Translations under genes and position numbers: made by a program
Notes under the pieces: model-generated
The model's database searches: none
The model's input: only the letters and a program-made list of their open reading frames with translations
What the model was told of the DNA's origin: nothing
NCBI GenBank assembly: GCA_023485295.1
Contig: JAMCZQ010000006.1
Span: 118,502-182,501 of the forward strand
Direction of reading: 5' to 3'
From: Candidatus Marsarchaeota archaeon
GTDB taxonomy: Archaea; Micrarchaeota; Micrarchaeia; Micrarchaeales; Micrarchaeaceae
Length of the DNA stretch: 64,000 nucleotides
Shown: in pieces, positions 28,456 to 37,458 of the stretch
How positions within the stretch are numbered: position 1 is the first letter of the stretch
How the letters are laid out: each line of letters begins with the position of its first letter

Positions 28456-29508
28456 TCAATATAGGGTCCTAATCTCAGCATTCTTTAAATGCACCGGTTT
28501 ACTGCTGATTATACCTATCTTCTCTCCGCAATTTATGCATTCTCCATTCTCGTTCAAATTGTATTCCAATATAGAAAAGCCGAAGCGTTTAATTGCCAAG
28601 CTTCCACATTTTGGGCAGTATGTGTTTTCGTACTTATGACCTGGCACATTCCCTATATACACATATTTCATACCAAACGATTTAGCTATGCTGTAATGTC
28701 TTTCCAGCGTTTTTAACGGTGTGCTTTCTATATAATCCATCTTATAATCCGGATGAAATCTGGTAAAATGCAGCGGCACATCAGTGCCTAAATTATGCAC
28801 TATCCAACTGCACAGATCTGTGCAGGCCTTATCTGAATCGCCGACGCCTGGTATAACCAAGTCTGTGATCTCAATGTGTATGCCTGCATCTTTCAAAGCT
28901 ACCAATGCCTCTTTTATCGGAGCTTCGGAATAAACCGCCATATACTTATTAGTAAAAATCCTTTCGGCATTGCCCTTAAAATCCACAACCACAGCATCTA
29001 TTTTGCCTTTCATTAGATCTATGGCTTCCTTAGTCATATAGCCGTTGCTTACGAATACTGCATAGAGCCCGTGTTTGTGGGCTTCGGTCGCTGCGTCAAG
29101 AGCGTATTCTATGAATATTGTAGGCTCGTTATAAGTGAAGGCAATGCCATCTGCATTCTGTTCCAAGGCGAGCTTTACCAGGTCTTCGGGCCCTAAATAG
29201 ACCCCCCTTACTTCGCTTTCCTTGCTTATATTGTGATTTTGGCAAAACATGCAGCCAAAATTGCAAGAGGAAGTGCCAACCCCCAGCACCGCAGTTCCTG
29301 GCATATAATGGTTAAAAGGCTTTTTTTCTATAGGGTCCAATTGTATAGCGTCTAAAATCCCGTAATTTGCCAAATACAATTCCCCTTCAATATTCTTCCT
29401 TACGTAGCAAAACCCGTGGCCGCCATTTGGTATAAGGCACCTTCTAGAGCATGCATTGCACCTTACCTTTCCGGAAACTTCTTCCCAAAGCAGCGCCTTT
29501 TTGATCAT
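28456..29508 (-). CDS. amrS: AmmeMemoRadiSam-system radical SAM enzyme (AmrS)
   Basis: A 350-residue radical SAM protein. The 4Fe-4S motif is CNFGCMFC (Cys82, Cys86, Cys89). N-terminal CNACSRRC and a C-terminal CPKC/CINC pair suggest an extra metal site. AmrS proteins occur with Memo and AMMECR1 homologues; their substrate modification is unresolved, and neither partner gene is in this window. Pyruvate formate-lyase activating enzymes are related, but no formate-lyase gene is nearby. Confidence 0.85.
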   Translation of the reverse strand: MIKKALLWEEVSGKVRCNACSRRCLIPNGGHGFCYVRKNIEGELYLANYGILDAIQLDPIEKKPFNHYMPGTAVLGVGTSSCNFGCMFCQNHNISKESEVRGVYLGPEDLVKLALEQNADGIAFTYNEPTIFIEYALDAATEAHKHGLYAVFVSNGYMTKEAIDLMKGKIDAVVVDFKGNAERIFTNKYMAVYSEAPIKEALVALKDAGIHIEITDLVIPGVGDSDKACTDLCSWIVHNLGTDVPLHFTRFHPDYKMDYIESTPLKTLERHYSIAKSFGMKYVYIGNVPGHKYENTYCPKCGSLAIKRFGFSILEYNLNENGECINCGEKIGIISSKPVHLKNAEIRTLY

Positions 29509-29532
29509 GATATTACATCGTTTCTGAAATAC

Positions 29533-30312
29533 TTATACTTTTATCTTTTTTATTATTTCAACAAACGTCTCACGCAGCGCGTCGCTTTCTAAAACAGGTA
29601 TTCTGCCCTCATCCTCCAGATCTGCAATTCGCCTGTCAAACGGTATGTGCCCCAAGACCTCGGCGCCTAATTCGTTTGCAACTTCGATGGTGTTTTTAGA
29701 CAATGCAGAATCTGACATATTTTCGATTATGCCTAGAATTGGCTTGCCCAGTCTTTTTACCATTAAGCCAGACCTTATAGAATTTATCGAGGCTATTTTT
29801 GCAGGCGTAGTCACCATCACAAAACCAGTCATGTCAAGCAGTTGCATTATCGAAAGAGGCGAGTCTGAAGTGCCTGGTGGCAAATCAATTATAAGATAAT
29901 CCAAGGCACCCCATTCAGTATTTTCAAAGAAGTCACCAAGCATTTTTGCAATCAGCGCCCCTCTCCAGATTATTGGCTTCTTTGTATCATCTACAATCAT
30001 AGCAGTAGAAGCAACCTTAACATTATTCTTTGTCAAAGGCTTTAGGGGGAATTGCGATATGTCCATGCGTTCCTTTATGCCCATGAAAAGAGGCACGTTC
30101 GGGCAGTCTATGTCTGCATCAAGCAGCCCAACAGAATACCCAATGCTGGCAAGCGCAACAGCAAAGTTTACAGATACTGTTGTTTTACCAACGCCGCCCT
30201 TTGCACTGTATACGCCTATCTTATTCTTTATGCCTGACAGCTTTTCCTTTATGCGTTCCTTCTGCCTCAGCACTCCGGCAAATGAAGGATGCACTGTGTT
30301 TACTTCGCTCAT
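29533..30312 (-). CDS. Mrp/NBP35-family P-loop ATPase
   Basis: A 259-residue ATPase with the deviant Walker A KGGVGKT (residues 38-44), DADIDCPNVP as A', and IIDLPPGTSD as switch II. Family members carry Fe-S clusters to target proteins. The usual CxxC near GIIENMS is missing here (the text continues SDSALSKN), so classical cluster bridging at that site is unlikely. ATG 30312 is preceded by GGTAGA. It is divergent from the SSB gene. Confidence 0.87.
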   Translation of the reverse strand: MSEVNTVHPSFAGVLRQKERIKEKLSGIKNKIGVYSAKGGVGKTTVSVNFAVALASIGYSVGLLDADIDCPNVPLFMGIKERMDISQFPLKPLTKNNVKVASTAMIVDDTKKPIIWRGALIAKMLGDFFENTEWGALDYLIIDLPPGTSDSPLSIMQLLDMTGFVMVTTPAKIASINSIRSGLMVKRLGKPILGIIENMSDSALSKNTIEVANELGAEVLGHIPFDRRIADLEDEGRIPVLESDALRETFVEIIKKIKV

Positions 30313-30418
30313 TCTACCAATATATGATTGTGGCAACCATATTTTATATTTTACATTCTACGCATGTTAGGATAATACCACAAATGTGCACGTGCTTTAA
30401 AGCAAAGATTAAATAAGC

Positions 30419-30430
30419 TTTATATAAAAA
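30419..30430 (+). promoter_or_regulatory. TATA box for the SSB gene
   Basis: TTTATATAAAAA lies 24 nt before the SSB start codon region (ATG 30454). With the usual archaeal spacing of about 25 nt from TATA to transcription start, the message would have a leader of only a few bases that still includes GGTG. Confidence 0.5.
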
Positions 30431-30453
30431 TATTGATAAACTCAGGTGTTCAA

Positions 30454-30831
30454 ATGAAAATAAGTGATCTTAAAGCAGGCACTGGAAACGTCAGCCTTAC
30501 GGCAACCGTAATCCAGAAGGAAGAGCCAAGGGAAGTAGTCAATAAATTTGGCAAAAGACTGACTGTAGCAAACATAACCCTAAAGGATGAAACAGGCACC
30601 ATAAACATGTCTCTATGGGGCGACGATATAAATACCGTAAAGACTGGAGACAAGATAGAGCTGTCTAACTGCTATGTCAATGAATTCCGTGGCGTGCCTC
30701 AGCTCTCTACTGGTAAATTTGGCAAAATAAAGGTAGTATCGTCTGGTGCGTCTGATGGCGAAGGCGAATCTGAAGACTCAATGGACATGCCAGATCTTGA
30801 TGAAGACAGCGAGGACAACGAGGATCAATAA
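30454..30831 (+). CDS. ssb: Single-stranded DNA-binding protein (single OB fold)
   Basis: A 125-residue protein with one RPA-type OB fold (residues 1-95: ISDLKAGTGNVSLTATVIQ, TVANITLKDETGTINMSLWG, FRGVPQLSTGKFG) and a long acidic tail rich in Asp, Glu and Ser. This layout matches crenarchaeal-type SSB. The tail probably recruits replication and repair proteins. ATG 30454 has GTG eight bases upstream. Confidence 0.9.
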   Translation: MKISDLKAGTGNVSLTATVIQKEEPREVVNKFGKRLTVANITLKDETGTINMSLWGDDINTVKTGDKIELSNCYVNEFRGVPQLSTGKFGKIKVVSSGASDGEGESEDSMDMPDLDEDSEDNEDQ

Positions 30832-30845
30832 TCGACTCTTTTGAT

Positions 30846-31892
30846 TCAAGCTTTTTGTCTTTTACGCCTGCGAGGGGCGGTCCAATACCTAAAGCTATAA
30901 ATTAACAGCGCGCCGCCTATCAAAATGCCGAACCACAACGTTGCCAGCCTAGTCATTATTGTGACTGCCGAAGAGGTTGCGGCAGTGGTTTTAAACAAAG
31001 TACCTATCAAAGCCACTAGCGAACCGTCAGTGACCCCTATATTTCCGGGTATCCCTGTTATCATGCCAAATAAATTGCTTGAAGATTCTATGAATGCGCT
31101 TCCCACAACGTGCGGTGCCAGGCCTACGGCAAGAAGCGTGAAATATAGGGCCATTGCATTAAGGAAAGCAGCAGGCAAGGTAACTGCTATTGAAACAAGA
31201 TAGGTGCTTGGCTTATTAAGTGTGCTCTGTGAAGCGAAATATTCGTCCCCATAGAGCGTGAATGTTTCTATGAATCTGCGCTTTTTGAAAAGCCTTTTTA
31301 TGAAATTGTAAAACCAGTCGTTCAATATGAAAAGGTAGGGCAGGGTAAGAACAGCATCTATAATTACTACGTATATGACGAATTCATCAAAATATAGTGC
31401 CGATATCAATGCCAGCAAACCTACACCCAAAAAATCCGTAAATATGTCTATAGTAACTACAGGCAGGATTGTGGAGGTCTTTATGCTGGTTAGGCGCCCC
31501 AGCGTATAGGCTACCAATACACGCCCAATTTTCCCAGGAGTTATGTTCATCGAATATTGCGACATGTAGACGATGAAGTTTTTTGAAGCAGGCACGTGGA
31601 TCTTGAGCTTCTTAATGTAATAATTCCATTTTATGAATCTCAGCAAATACCCTGCAAACACTGCTGCAAATGCCAATAAGTAAAGTTCCATGTTGGCACT
31701 TAAAATTATATTGAAGACATGCCCTATCCCGCCTATTACTGCAATAACTATGAATACGGCAAAGCTTGCAATGAAGCCAAGCCCAACGAAGAACGCAACG
31801 CGCCTAATCAGCTTTATATACTCCTTCCTACTCAAGCTGTTTATGTTCGTGATTGTGAACCATATGGACTTGTTTTTTTGCGTTTTCATCAT
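30846..31892 (-). CDS. Lysylphosphatidylglycerol-synthase-TM/UPF0104 flippase-like protein
   Basis: A 348-residue polytopic protein with about eight hydrophobic helices and the PF03706-type features MNITPGKIGRVLVAYTLGR (about 114-132) and GMITGIPGNIGVTDGSL (about 282-298). Relatives flip or modify lipids, and archaeal members often sit with glycosyltransferases, as here (GT4 directly upstream with a 1-nt gap). A role in moving lipid-linked glycans is an inference. ATG 31889 is an alternative start. Confidence 0.8.
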   Translation of the reverse strand: MMKTQKNKSIWFTITNINSLSRKEYIKLIRRVAFFVGLGFIASFAVFIVIAVIGGIGHVFNIILSANMELYLLAFAAVFAGYLLRFIKWNYYIKKLKIHVPASKNFIVYMSQYSMNITPGKIGRVLVAYTLGRLTSIKTSTILPVVTIDIFTDFLGVGLLALISALYFDEFVIYVVIIDAVLTLPYLFILNDWFYNFIKRLFKKRRFIETFTLYGDEYFASQSTLNKPSTYLVSIAVTLPAAFLNAMALYFTLLAVGLAPHVVGSAFIESSSNLFGMITGIPGNIGVTDGSLVALIGTLFKTTAATSSAVTIMTRLATLWFGILIGGALLIYSFRYWTAPRRRKRQKA

Positions 31893-31893
31893 T

Positions 31894-33042
31894 TTACCCT
31901 AAGCTTTCGAAAAGGCTTCCGTATTCATTTGCTATTTTATCCCAATCATGCTCCTTTATTATCGTGGTTTCTCTGCATGTGCTGGCACGCTCCCTGTATT
32001 CACTTATAGAACTCAAAACTTTTAATATGGCTCTTTTTAAATCGCCACTGCTCTTCGGAATAATATATTCGCCGTAATCTTTTACAACTTCAGGTATGCC
32101 GCCTACTCCAGTAGTTATCACAGGAGTGCAGCTTGCCATGGCTTCCATAAGCGCCATCCCTGCAGGTTCGTATAACGATGGGAAAACAAATGCGTCAGCC
32201 GCATTGTAATAGAATGGCAATTCACCTTCTGAAATCCCTTCTACTATCCTTACTCTGTCTAATATGCCAAATCTCCTTGAAAGTTCAAGCATCCGGTCTT
32301 TAAGCGGACCCTTGCCTATTACAATAAAATTGATCTGCATACCCTCTTTTGCTAGTTCGCCTAGCGCCTTTATTATATATTCATGGCCCTTTTGCTTTGT
32401 TAACCTGCCGTTGCTAAGCAGGATAGGCCCTGGGTCGAAATTTAAACTTTCTATAACGCTTCTGACTTCTTTTGAGCTCTTTTCTCTAAATCTGAAAGCA
32501 GCATAGTCTACGCCATTGTATATTACGCGTGCTTTGTCCATCATACTTTTCGGTACCGTTACCTTCACTGCATTCTCAGAGACTCCACTTATGGCATCCG
32601 CGGCTTTCATGACTTTCCTTCCCCAAAAAACGTCATAAGCCAGCCCGCCAAAGTCTGTAATAAAGTCAATTCCTTTTGGCAGAGAGTTGTGTATCGTTAA
32701 AACGAGCTTTTTGTTTTGGCTCTTTATGGCATTTATTGTGCCTCCAAAATACTGGTACCTGTTATTTATATGGTATGCGTCGGCATCCAGTTCGATTATC
32801 TTCTTATTAAGCTCGTCCATGGCAACCAGTGGCAAAGGCGCAAAAGGCACATTTATCTTCCTAGACTTCAATCTTACTATGTTTATGCCCCTTACTGATT
32901 CATTAGGCTCTGTGCCTGGAATCGCAGAAGTTAATACGGTAATGTTGTGTTTTTTTGAAAGCCTAGAGTAAATCTCAAGGAGTACCTTTTCAGTTCCTCC
33001 ATAATATGGGTAAAAAAATTGGTTCAATACACAAATATCCAT
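31894..33042 (-). CDS. GT4-family glycosyltransferase
   Basis: A 382-residue GT-B enzyme that transfers a sugar from a nucleotide-activated donor. The N-terminal domain opens with FFYPYYGGTEKVL. The donor domain has NGRLTKQKGHEYIIKAL, and the retaining-enzyme motif EPAGMALMEAMA (about 300-311) has the expected pair of glutamates. The start ATG 33042 lies nine bases after GTGAT. Sugar specificity is unknown. Confidence 0.9.
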   Translation of the reverse strand: MDICVLNQFFYPYYGGTEKVLLEIYSRLSKKHNITVLTSAIPGTEPNESVRGINIVRLKSRKINVPFAPLPLVAMDELNKKIIELDADAYHINNRYQYFGGTINAIKSQNKKLVLTIHNSLPKGIDFITDFGGLAYDVFWGRKVMKAADAISGVSENAVKVTVPKSMMDKARVIYNGVDYAAFRFREKSSKEVRSVIESLNFDPGPILLSNGRLTKQKGHEYIIKALGELAKEGMQINFIVIGKGPLKDRMLELSRRFGILDRVRIVEGISEGELPFYYNAADAFVFPSLYEPAGMALMEAMASCTPVITTGVGGIPEVVKDYGEYIIPKSSGDLKRAILKVLSSISEYRERASTCRETTIIKEHDWDKIANEYGSLFESLG

Positions 33043-33140
33043 TCAGATCACAAATGTGCCTTATTCCTATTAAAACAGAAGTGAAACCGTTTCAAAATAA
33101 TATTTATATAGTGTTTCTGCATAATTAAAACCGGTCAAAA

Positions 33141-34562
33141 ATGCAAATCAATAATAGCTCAAAGGCTGCAAACAAAAACATCATAGTATTCCTGCTGGAT
33201 ACCGCTAGGTCTGATGATGTATATGGTAATAAATCATTAAAAAACATATCTAACATATCAAAAAAGGCCGTTGTATACCGGAACGCGATTTCTCCTTCAA
33301 CATGGACTGTGCCTTCTCATGCTTCTATATTCACTTATAAAAAGCCATCAGAAATACCGCAGGTGTCAAAAGACTTTATGCAGGACTCTTCGATAGACCC
33401 GTGGTATGTAAAAATCAAATTTTTGCCTGACAACGCGGAAACAATTGCTACAAAGCTCCGCAGAATGGGTTATTATTCTGTGCTTTTTTCAAACAATCCG
33501 TTCCTAACCAGCTATACCAACCTCGCAATAGGCTTTGACAAGATCTACGATTTATGGATGCAGTCGAATATAAAATATAACCCAAAGAAGGCAAAATTTC
33601 TAACAAAATTCATAAAAGGAGGTAAAAGATCAAGGGCTGCCATGTACGCCGTTACGTCTGCTATAACCAACCTGTTTCCCAGGCCATTTTTGGACAAGGC
33701 GTACCTGAAGCTAAGGATAAAAATGGACATTGGCGTTGCAAGGGCAGACGGCACATACGCACTAGACCGCGGCGCTATAGATACCAATGCTGCATTAAAA
33801 AGCTATATGGAGAATTATTACAATTATAAACCCCAATTCATTTTTCTGAATTGCATAGAAGCCCATGAAAACTACCCTGTTGCTGACAGATCAATTATAC
33901 AGGACAAATGGCTGTACCTGAGCGGCATACTTGAAATGAATGACTATGTAATAAAGCAGCTCCATTCAGCATACAGGAAAAGGCTCGTATACCTTGACAA
34001 ACAGATATCCAAAAGCATCGACATATTAAAGGAAAACGGCATTCTTGACAACGCAAAATTGATAATAACCTCTGATCACGGCCAGTTCTTCGGGGAGCAC
34101 AGCATGCTGTACCATTCAATGTTTCCATACACCCCTGTAACGAACGTACCTTTGATAGTTGCAGACTATGAAGGGGGTAAAATCGCATCTTCGCACAGGG
34201 TCGAGGAAGACCCGATAAGCCTTTCCGAGATGCATAACATGATAATGAATGCTGCGGCTTCAAAGCAGTACCAGAATGTGCAGCGCGGTCCAGTAACAAG
34301 CGAGCATTTAGGCATAAGCGAAGGGTGGGACAGCGCCCTGCTGAGCCACCTTGGAAAGAGGTCGGTTTACGCGTCAAGAATATACAAGGCAAAATTGGCC
34401 TTCAATATCAGGTCTACAGCGATAAATTACAAAGGCTTCAAGCTGATTCATTATTTTGGCATGAGAAAAAGCGAATTGTATAAAGCCGAAGATTCAAGCG
34501 AACAGGAGGATCTGTTGCAAAAATACAGGGGCGTTGCAAAGCGCATGGCAGTATTCGCGTAA
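33141..34562 (+). CDS. Sulfatase-fold (alkaline phosphatase superfamily) enzyme
   Basis: A 473-residue protein without a signal peptide or membrane helix. It has FLLDTARSDDVYG (about 17-29), the nucleophile region STWTVPSHASIFT (about 52-64) and the metal motif ITSDHGQFFGEHSMLYH (about 309-325). The formylglycine cysteine of true sulfatases is replaced by threonine/serine, so phosphodiester or phosphoglycerol transfer or hydrolysis is more likely than sulfate cleavage. It is divergent from the GT4 gene. Confidence 0.82.
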   Translation: MQINNSSKAANKNIIVFLLDTARSDDVYGNKSLKNISNISKKAVVYRNAISPSTWTVPSHASIFTYKKPSEIPQVSKDFMQDSSIDPWYVKIKFLPDNAETIATKLRRMGYYSVLFSNNPFLTSYTNLAIGFDKIYDLWMQSNIKYNPKKAKFLTKFIKGGKRSRAAMYAVTSAITNLFPRPFLDKAYLKLRIKMDIGVARADGTYALDRGAIDTNAALKSYMENYYNYKPQFIFLNCIEAHENYPVADRSIIQDKWLYLSGILEMNDYVIKQLHSAYRKRLVYLDKQISKSIDILKENGILDNAKLIITSDHGQFFGEHSMLYHSMFPYTPVTNVPLIVADYEGGKIASSHRVEEDPISLSEMHNMIMNAAASKQYQNVQRGPVTSEHLGISEGWDSALLSHLGKRSVYASRIYKAKLAFNIRSTAINYKGFKLIHYFGMRKSELYKAEDSSEQEDLLQKYRGVAKRMAVFA

Positions 34563-34566
34563 GCGC

Positions 34567-35394
34567 TTAAGAAAGGCTTTCCCCAAGGCTTACAAACTTT
34601 TGGCTGCAGACGCTAGCAGGCTTGCCTCCATCAATAGAGCATATCTGCGCTGTATACATGTTTGCCTCGCCTATTATGCCCTGTGCTATTGCTGAGTTGG
34701 GATTATTCAATTCCGATATGACATAGCTCCAGTTGTAAGGGTTCGTCCCTCCTGGATTTATTACTTCAGGACTGCTCTCTGCGCCAATCTGCACAGTTTT
34801 ATTTGCAAAATCGATGAACGGTATGGAGCCATTCACGTCAAAATAATCGATTATTGCAGTCTGGTTTGCAGTTAATGGCTGCAATGTTTTATATGTATTG
34901 GTCAATGTTTCTACAGGAACAAAAGAAAAATAGCTGCTATGGTAACTTGAGTTGTAAAAAGTAAAAGTAGCGGTATTTGGAGAGTAATCTGTAGCGCTTG
35001 AGGTCATGTAGTGCAGGTCTGAAAAGTTTCCGAAGCGCATGAACGCTATTATCATGCCCCATCTGGTTATTGCGCAAAACGGGCAGTAATCTGCACCTAT
35101 ATATAAGACTTCTGGCTTCCCAGAAGAAGAAAGATTAATTTTTGTATTTGCTGATACTGGATAGTTTGTCGCAGCACCAAGTCCTATCGCATCAGCCAGG
35201 CTCATGTTTTTGGATATGTTCTCCAAGCTTGCCATATTCGACTGCGTCACGGCTACGTTATCGAATTTTATGTCAGCGGTCCTTGCTGCACCTGCATAAT
35301 TGAGGTAAATTGCCAAACCTGCAAGGATTATTATCAGAAAGGCAATCACAGAATAAATTGCCTTTTTATTATTCTTGATTTTACTGGCATCCAT
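34567..35394 (-). CDS. DUF929 membrane-anchored thioredoxin-fold protein
   Basis: A 275-residue protein with one N-terminal membrane anchor (13-32) and an extracytoplasmic domain carrying the redox motif CPFC (Cys104-Cys107, in [13 protein letters not shown]). A second Cys pair lies near the C-terminus ([13 protein letters not shown]), and sequons are abundant. DUF929 is archaeal. It could be the oxidised partner of the VKOR protein. The start ATG lies eight bases after a GTGA that contains the stop of the PAP2 gene. Confidence 0.85.
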   Translation of the reverse strand: MDASKIKNNKKAIYSVIAFLIIILAGLAIYLNYAGAARTADIKFDNVAVTQSNMASLENISKNMSLADAIGLGAATNYPVSANTKINLSSSGKPEVLYIGADYCPFCAITRWGMIIAFMRFGNFSDLHYMTSSATDYSPNTATFTFYNSSYHSSYFSFVPVETLTNTYKTLQPLTANQTAIIDYFDVNGSIPFIDFANKTVQIGAESSPEVINPGGTNPYNWSYVISELNNPNSAIAQGIIGEANMYTAQICSIDGGKPASVCSQKFVSLGESLS

Positions 35395-35398
35395 TGAT

Positions 35399-35998
35399 TC
35401 ACTTCTTTATCGCCAATATTGGAAATATCTTTTTAGCGATGTTATTCAGAAGCCCATTTATATATCCCTTTCCCCTGTAAATTATATACGCGACTAAAAG
35501 GCTCAATCCTACGCCTGCAAGTATATCAGTGAAATAATGAAGCCCAAGATATACTCTGCCAAAAAGTATTAGCAAAAGCCAAGCGATATAGGCTACTCTA
35601 AGGTACTTGTAATCCTTCAAGAATATTGCAAGGCCTGTAAGCACGCTTGCGTGGTTGCTTGGAAAAGAGAATGTGCTTTCACAACTTATGTAATTTATTT
35701 TTATTACGTCGTCTAAATAGGGTATGTTGCAAGGTCTTGGTTCTTTAGTGAGTATCTTTATCGTATCAGATATAACATAAAGCAGTATGCCCAGAACCAC
35801 TAAGGAATAAACGTTCATGTCCTTCTTAAGGAACATGTATATTACCAGAACAGGTATTACGACCAGGAAAGACTTTGCGAGCCAATACATCACAAAGTTC
35901 ATATAAGGGCTTACAAAAAGCTTTGCAGCCTCGAAAGCCCATATGTTGATACCTATCTTGTATGCCTCAATCAGCAAAACCATAGTATTACCAAACAT
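35399..35998 (-). CDS. PAP2-family membrane phosphatase
   Basis: A 199-residue polytopic phosphatase with all three family motifs: KILTKEPRP (about 84-92), PSNHAS (about 114-119) and [15 protein letters not shown] (about 148-162). Members dephosphorylate lipid phosphates such as polyprenyl pyrophosphates, regenerating carrier lipids for glycan assembly. Its position with DUF929, GT4 and the flippase-like gene fits this. Confidence 0.9.
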   Translation of the reverse strand: MFGNTMVLLIEAYKIGINIWAFEAAKLFVSPYMNFVMYWLAKSFLVVIPVLVIYMFLKKDMNVYSLVVLGILLYVISDTIKILTKEPRPCNIPYLDDVIKINYISCESTFSFPSNHASVLTGLAIFLKDYKYLRVAYIAWLLLILFGRVYLGLHYFTDILAGVGLSLLVAYIIYRGKGYINGLLNNIAKKIFPILAIKK

Positions 35999-36030
35999 GA
36001 GTTAAATCAAAATGCTGTGTTTTTGTCAAG

Positions 36031-36516
36031 TCAAGAAAATTCATCATAGTAGAGGACAGCCGAAATCGTCTTTTTGTCTATTATCATATTCGACTTTATC
36101 AATCTGCGGACTTCTGATAGCGAATGTTTCTCTATGTAAAGTTTTTCATCCTTATCCTTATTATACCTGCTTTTTTCTAGCCCTGTGGCAACATAGGTGT
36201 AGGACAATGTTGTCATAATGCCAGGGTTGATATAGCCCTTAAAAAGGAGGGCCATATGCGCAGCCTTGTAGCCTGTTTCTTCCATGAGCTCGCGCCTTGC
36301 AGCGTGCGAAGGGCTTTCACGTTCATCAACATGGCCTGCAGGGAGCTCTAACAGCCACTTCTTCAAAACGGGCCTATAGTGCTTTTCCATTATTACCTTG
36401 CCGGAATATAGCGGCAGTATTACAACAACGTCAGGTTCGGCAACTCTGAGCAATTCCTTGTTTGCATGCTTAAAAGTGCTTACTGTGGCTATTTTCCCAC
36501 GATAAAGTGTTTTCAT
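36031..36516 (-). CDS. NUDIX hydrolase (ADP-ribose pyrophosphatase-like)
   Basis: A 161-residue protein with a complete Nudix box, GHVDERESPSHAARRELMEE followed by TGY (from about residue 60), which binds magnesium and cleaves nucleoside diphosphate derivatives. The layout resembles ADP-ribose pyrophosphatases, though substrate cannot be read from sequence. It ends 32 nt before the PAP2 start on the same strand. Confidence 0.88.
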   Translation of the reverse strand: MKTLYRGKIATVSTFKHANKELLRVAEPDVVVILPLYSGKVIMEKHYRPVLKKWLLELPAGHVDERESPSHAARRELMEETGYKAAHMALLFKGYINPGIMTTLSYTYVATGLEKSRYNKDKDEKLYIEKHSLSEVRRLIKSNMIIDKKTISAVLYYDEFS

Positions 36517-36575
36517 GCGTTTTGATTTAGGATAAAAGGTTTATAGCAATTGCTATAGGAATAATACTGCATAGA

Positions 36576-36714
36576 GGGGTTGTGGCGTAACTTGGCAGCG
36601 CAGCAGGCTCCAGATATTTAACTTGAAATGAGCCAATAGGCAATGATGATAATCTGGAAAGCAGATATGATATGAAGTAACCTGCTGGTCCGGGTCCAAA
36701 TCCCGGCAACCCCA
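36576..36714 (+). tRNA. tRNA-Trp (CCA) with a 66-nt intron
   Basis: The acceptor GGGGTTG (36576-36582) pairs with CAACCCC (36707-36713), discriminator A. D arm GCGT/GCGC with loop AACTTGGCA; T arm CCGGG, TCCAAAT, CCCGG. The anticodon stem GCAGG (36603-36607) pairs with CCTGC (36681-36685). Anticodon CCA is at 36610-36612. The intron 36614-36679 sits at the canonical 37/38 site and leaves a 73-nt tRNA. The intron holds ATGATGA (36643-36649), a perfect box C, and ATCTGGA (36651-36657), complementary to the anticodon-loop TCCAGAT. The bulge-helix-bulge is imperfect (CTCC against GAAG with one mismatch). Confidence 0.92.
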
Positions 36715-36903
36715 ACCACAACATAGTCTGCTAGCAAGATAGTAAGCGCAAGCTGGTCAATAGGAGGCGCTCATCATATGCTAATTTTTCTGATTACAAG
36801 AAAAAGGGAGAGCACTTACCAATTTATTATCAGAGTAAAGTGTTTGAGGACACAAATTCATATAAGTATATAAAACTTGTTAAAAAATAAAACATGTGGT
36901 TTT
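36715..36903 (+). promoter_or_regulatory. Spacer with TATA box before the PH-like gene
   Basis: No gene is evident here. GTATATAAAA at 36866-36875 lies about 30 nt before ATG 36904 and is a good archaeal TATA element. The remainder downstream of the tRNA-Trp gene shows no structure I can support. Confidence 0.45.
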
Positions 36904-37368
36904 ATGGACAATGAAAGAGTTATAGGATATGTAGACAATCTTACTGCATTCGGCATAATAGCACCGGCAAGAAAAAGCCTGATAATTACTGATAAGCGAG
37001 TGCTAATTCTAAATGCAAGTACCATTTCATCCACGGCTGCTTCTGCTGGGTTCGCATACGCCTTTGGTGTCTTTGGCAGAGCCGCAGCTAATAAAATATC
37101 CAAGGACGAAATAAGGGAAACGACAGAGAAGCTGGCACAAACCAATCTTGACGATTTGTTAAAGTCAAATGCAGATAATGTTGCACTCAATATCGCAGAC
37201 ATAGAAAGTGTAGAAATAAGCAAAAAGAATATAGCAATAAAAACAAGCCAGAAAACATTTAAGTATGGGCTTTCAAATCCTGATGTCAAAAACAAGAATA
37301 GTGACGTATTCGATAGTTATGTACAGGTGCTGCAGGCTGCTTTGGGAAGCAAAGTGGTAGCAAAGTGA
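36904..37368 (+). CDS. PH-like domain protein (hypothetical)
   Basis: A 154-residue protein with a bacterial PH/GRAM-like pattern: short strands ending in SLIITDKRVLILN (about 26-38) and a later IADIESVEISKKNIAIKT (about 99-116). They are separated by a hydrophobic glycine/alanine segment (about 43-62) that might be a membrane hairpin. The function is unknown. ATG 36904 is eight bases after a GTG. It is a monocistronic unit convergent with citrate synthase. Confidence 0.65.
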   Translation: MDNERVIGYVDNLTAFGIIAPARKSLIITDKRVLILNASTISSTAASAGFAYAFGVFGRAAANKISKDEIRETTEKLAQTNLDDLLKSNADNVALNIADIESVEISKKNIAIKTSQKTFKYGLSNPDVKNKNSDVFDSYVQVLQAALGSKVVAK

Positions 37369-37458
37369 ATGCATGGGGCATCATTCTCTTCCAAGCTAGG
37401 CGAGAAACTCTCTTCTCACCACGAGCCATGAATACTGCGTATCATCACAGACGTGCAA

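Noticed and set aside
28387..28464. Short plus-strand frame of 25 codons between VKOR and amrS
   Set aside because: It is very short, starts with TTG, overlaps the amrS 3' end and has no homology I can name; the AT-rich upstream stretch is more simply a promoter.
34081..34120. Sulfatase name implying sulfate ester hydrolysis
   Set aside because: The nucleophile motif lacks the Cys/Ser-x-Pro-x-Arg needed for formylglycine, so only the fold is assigned.
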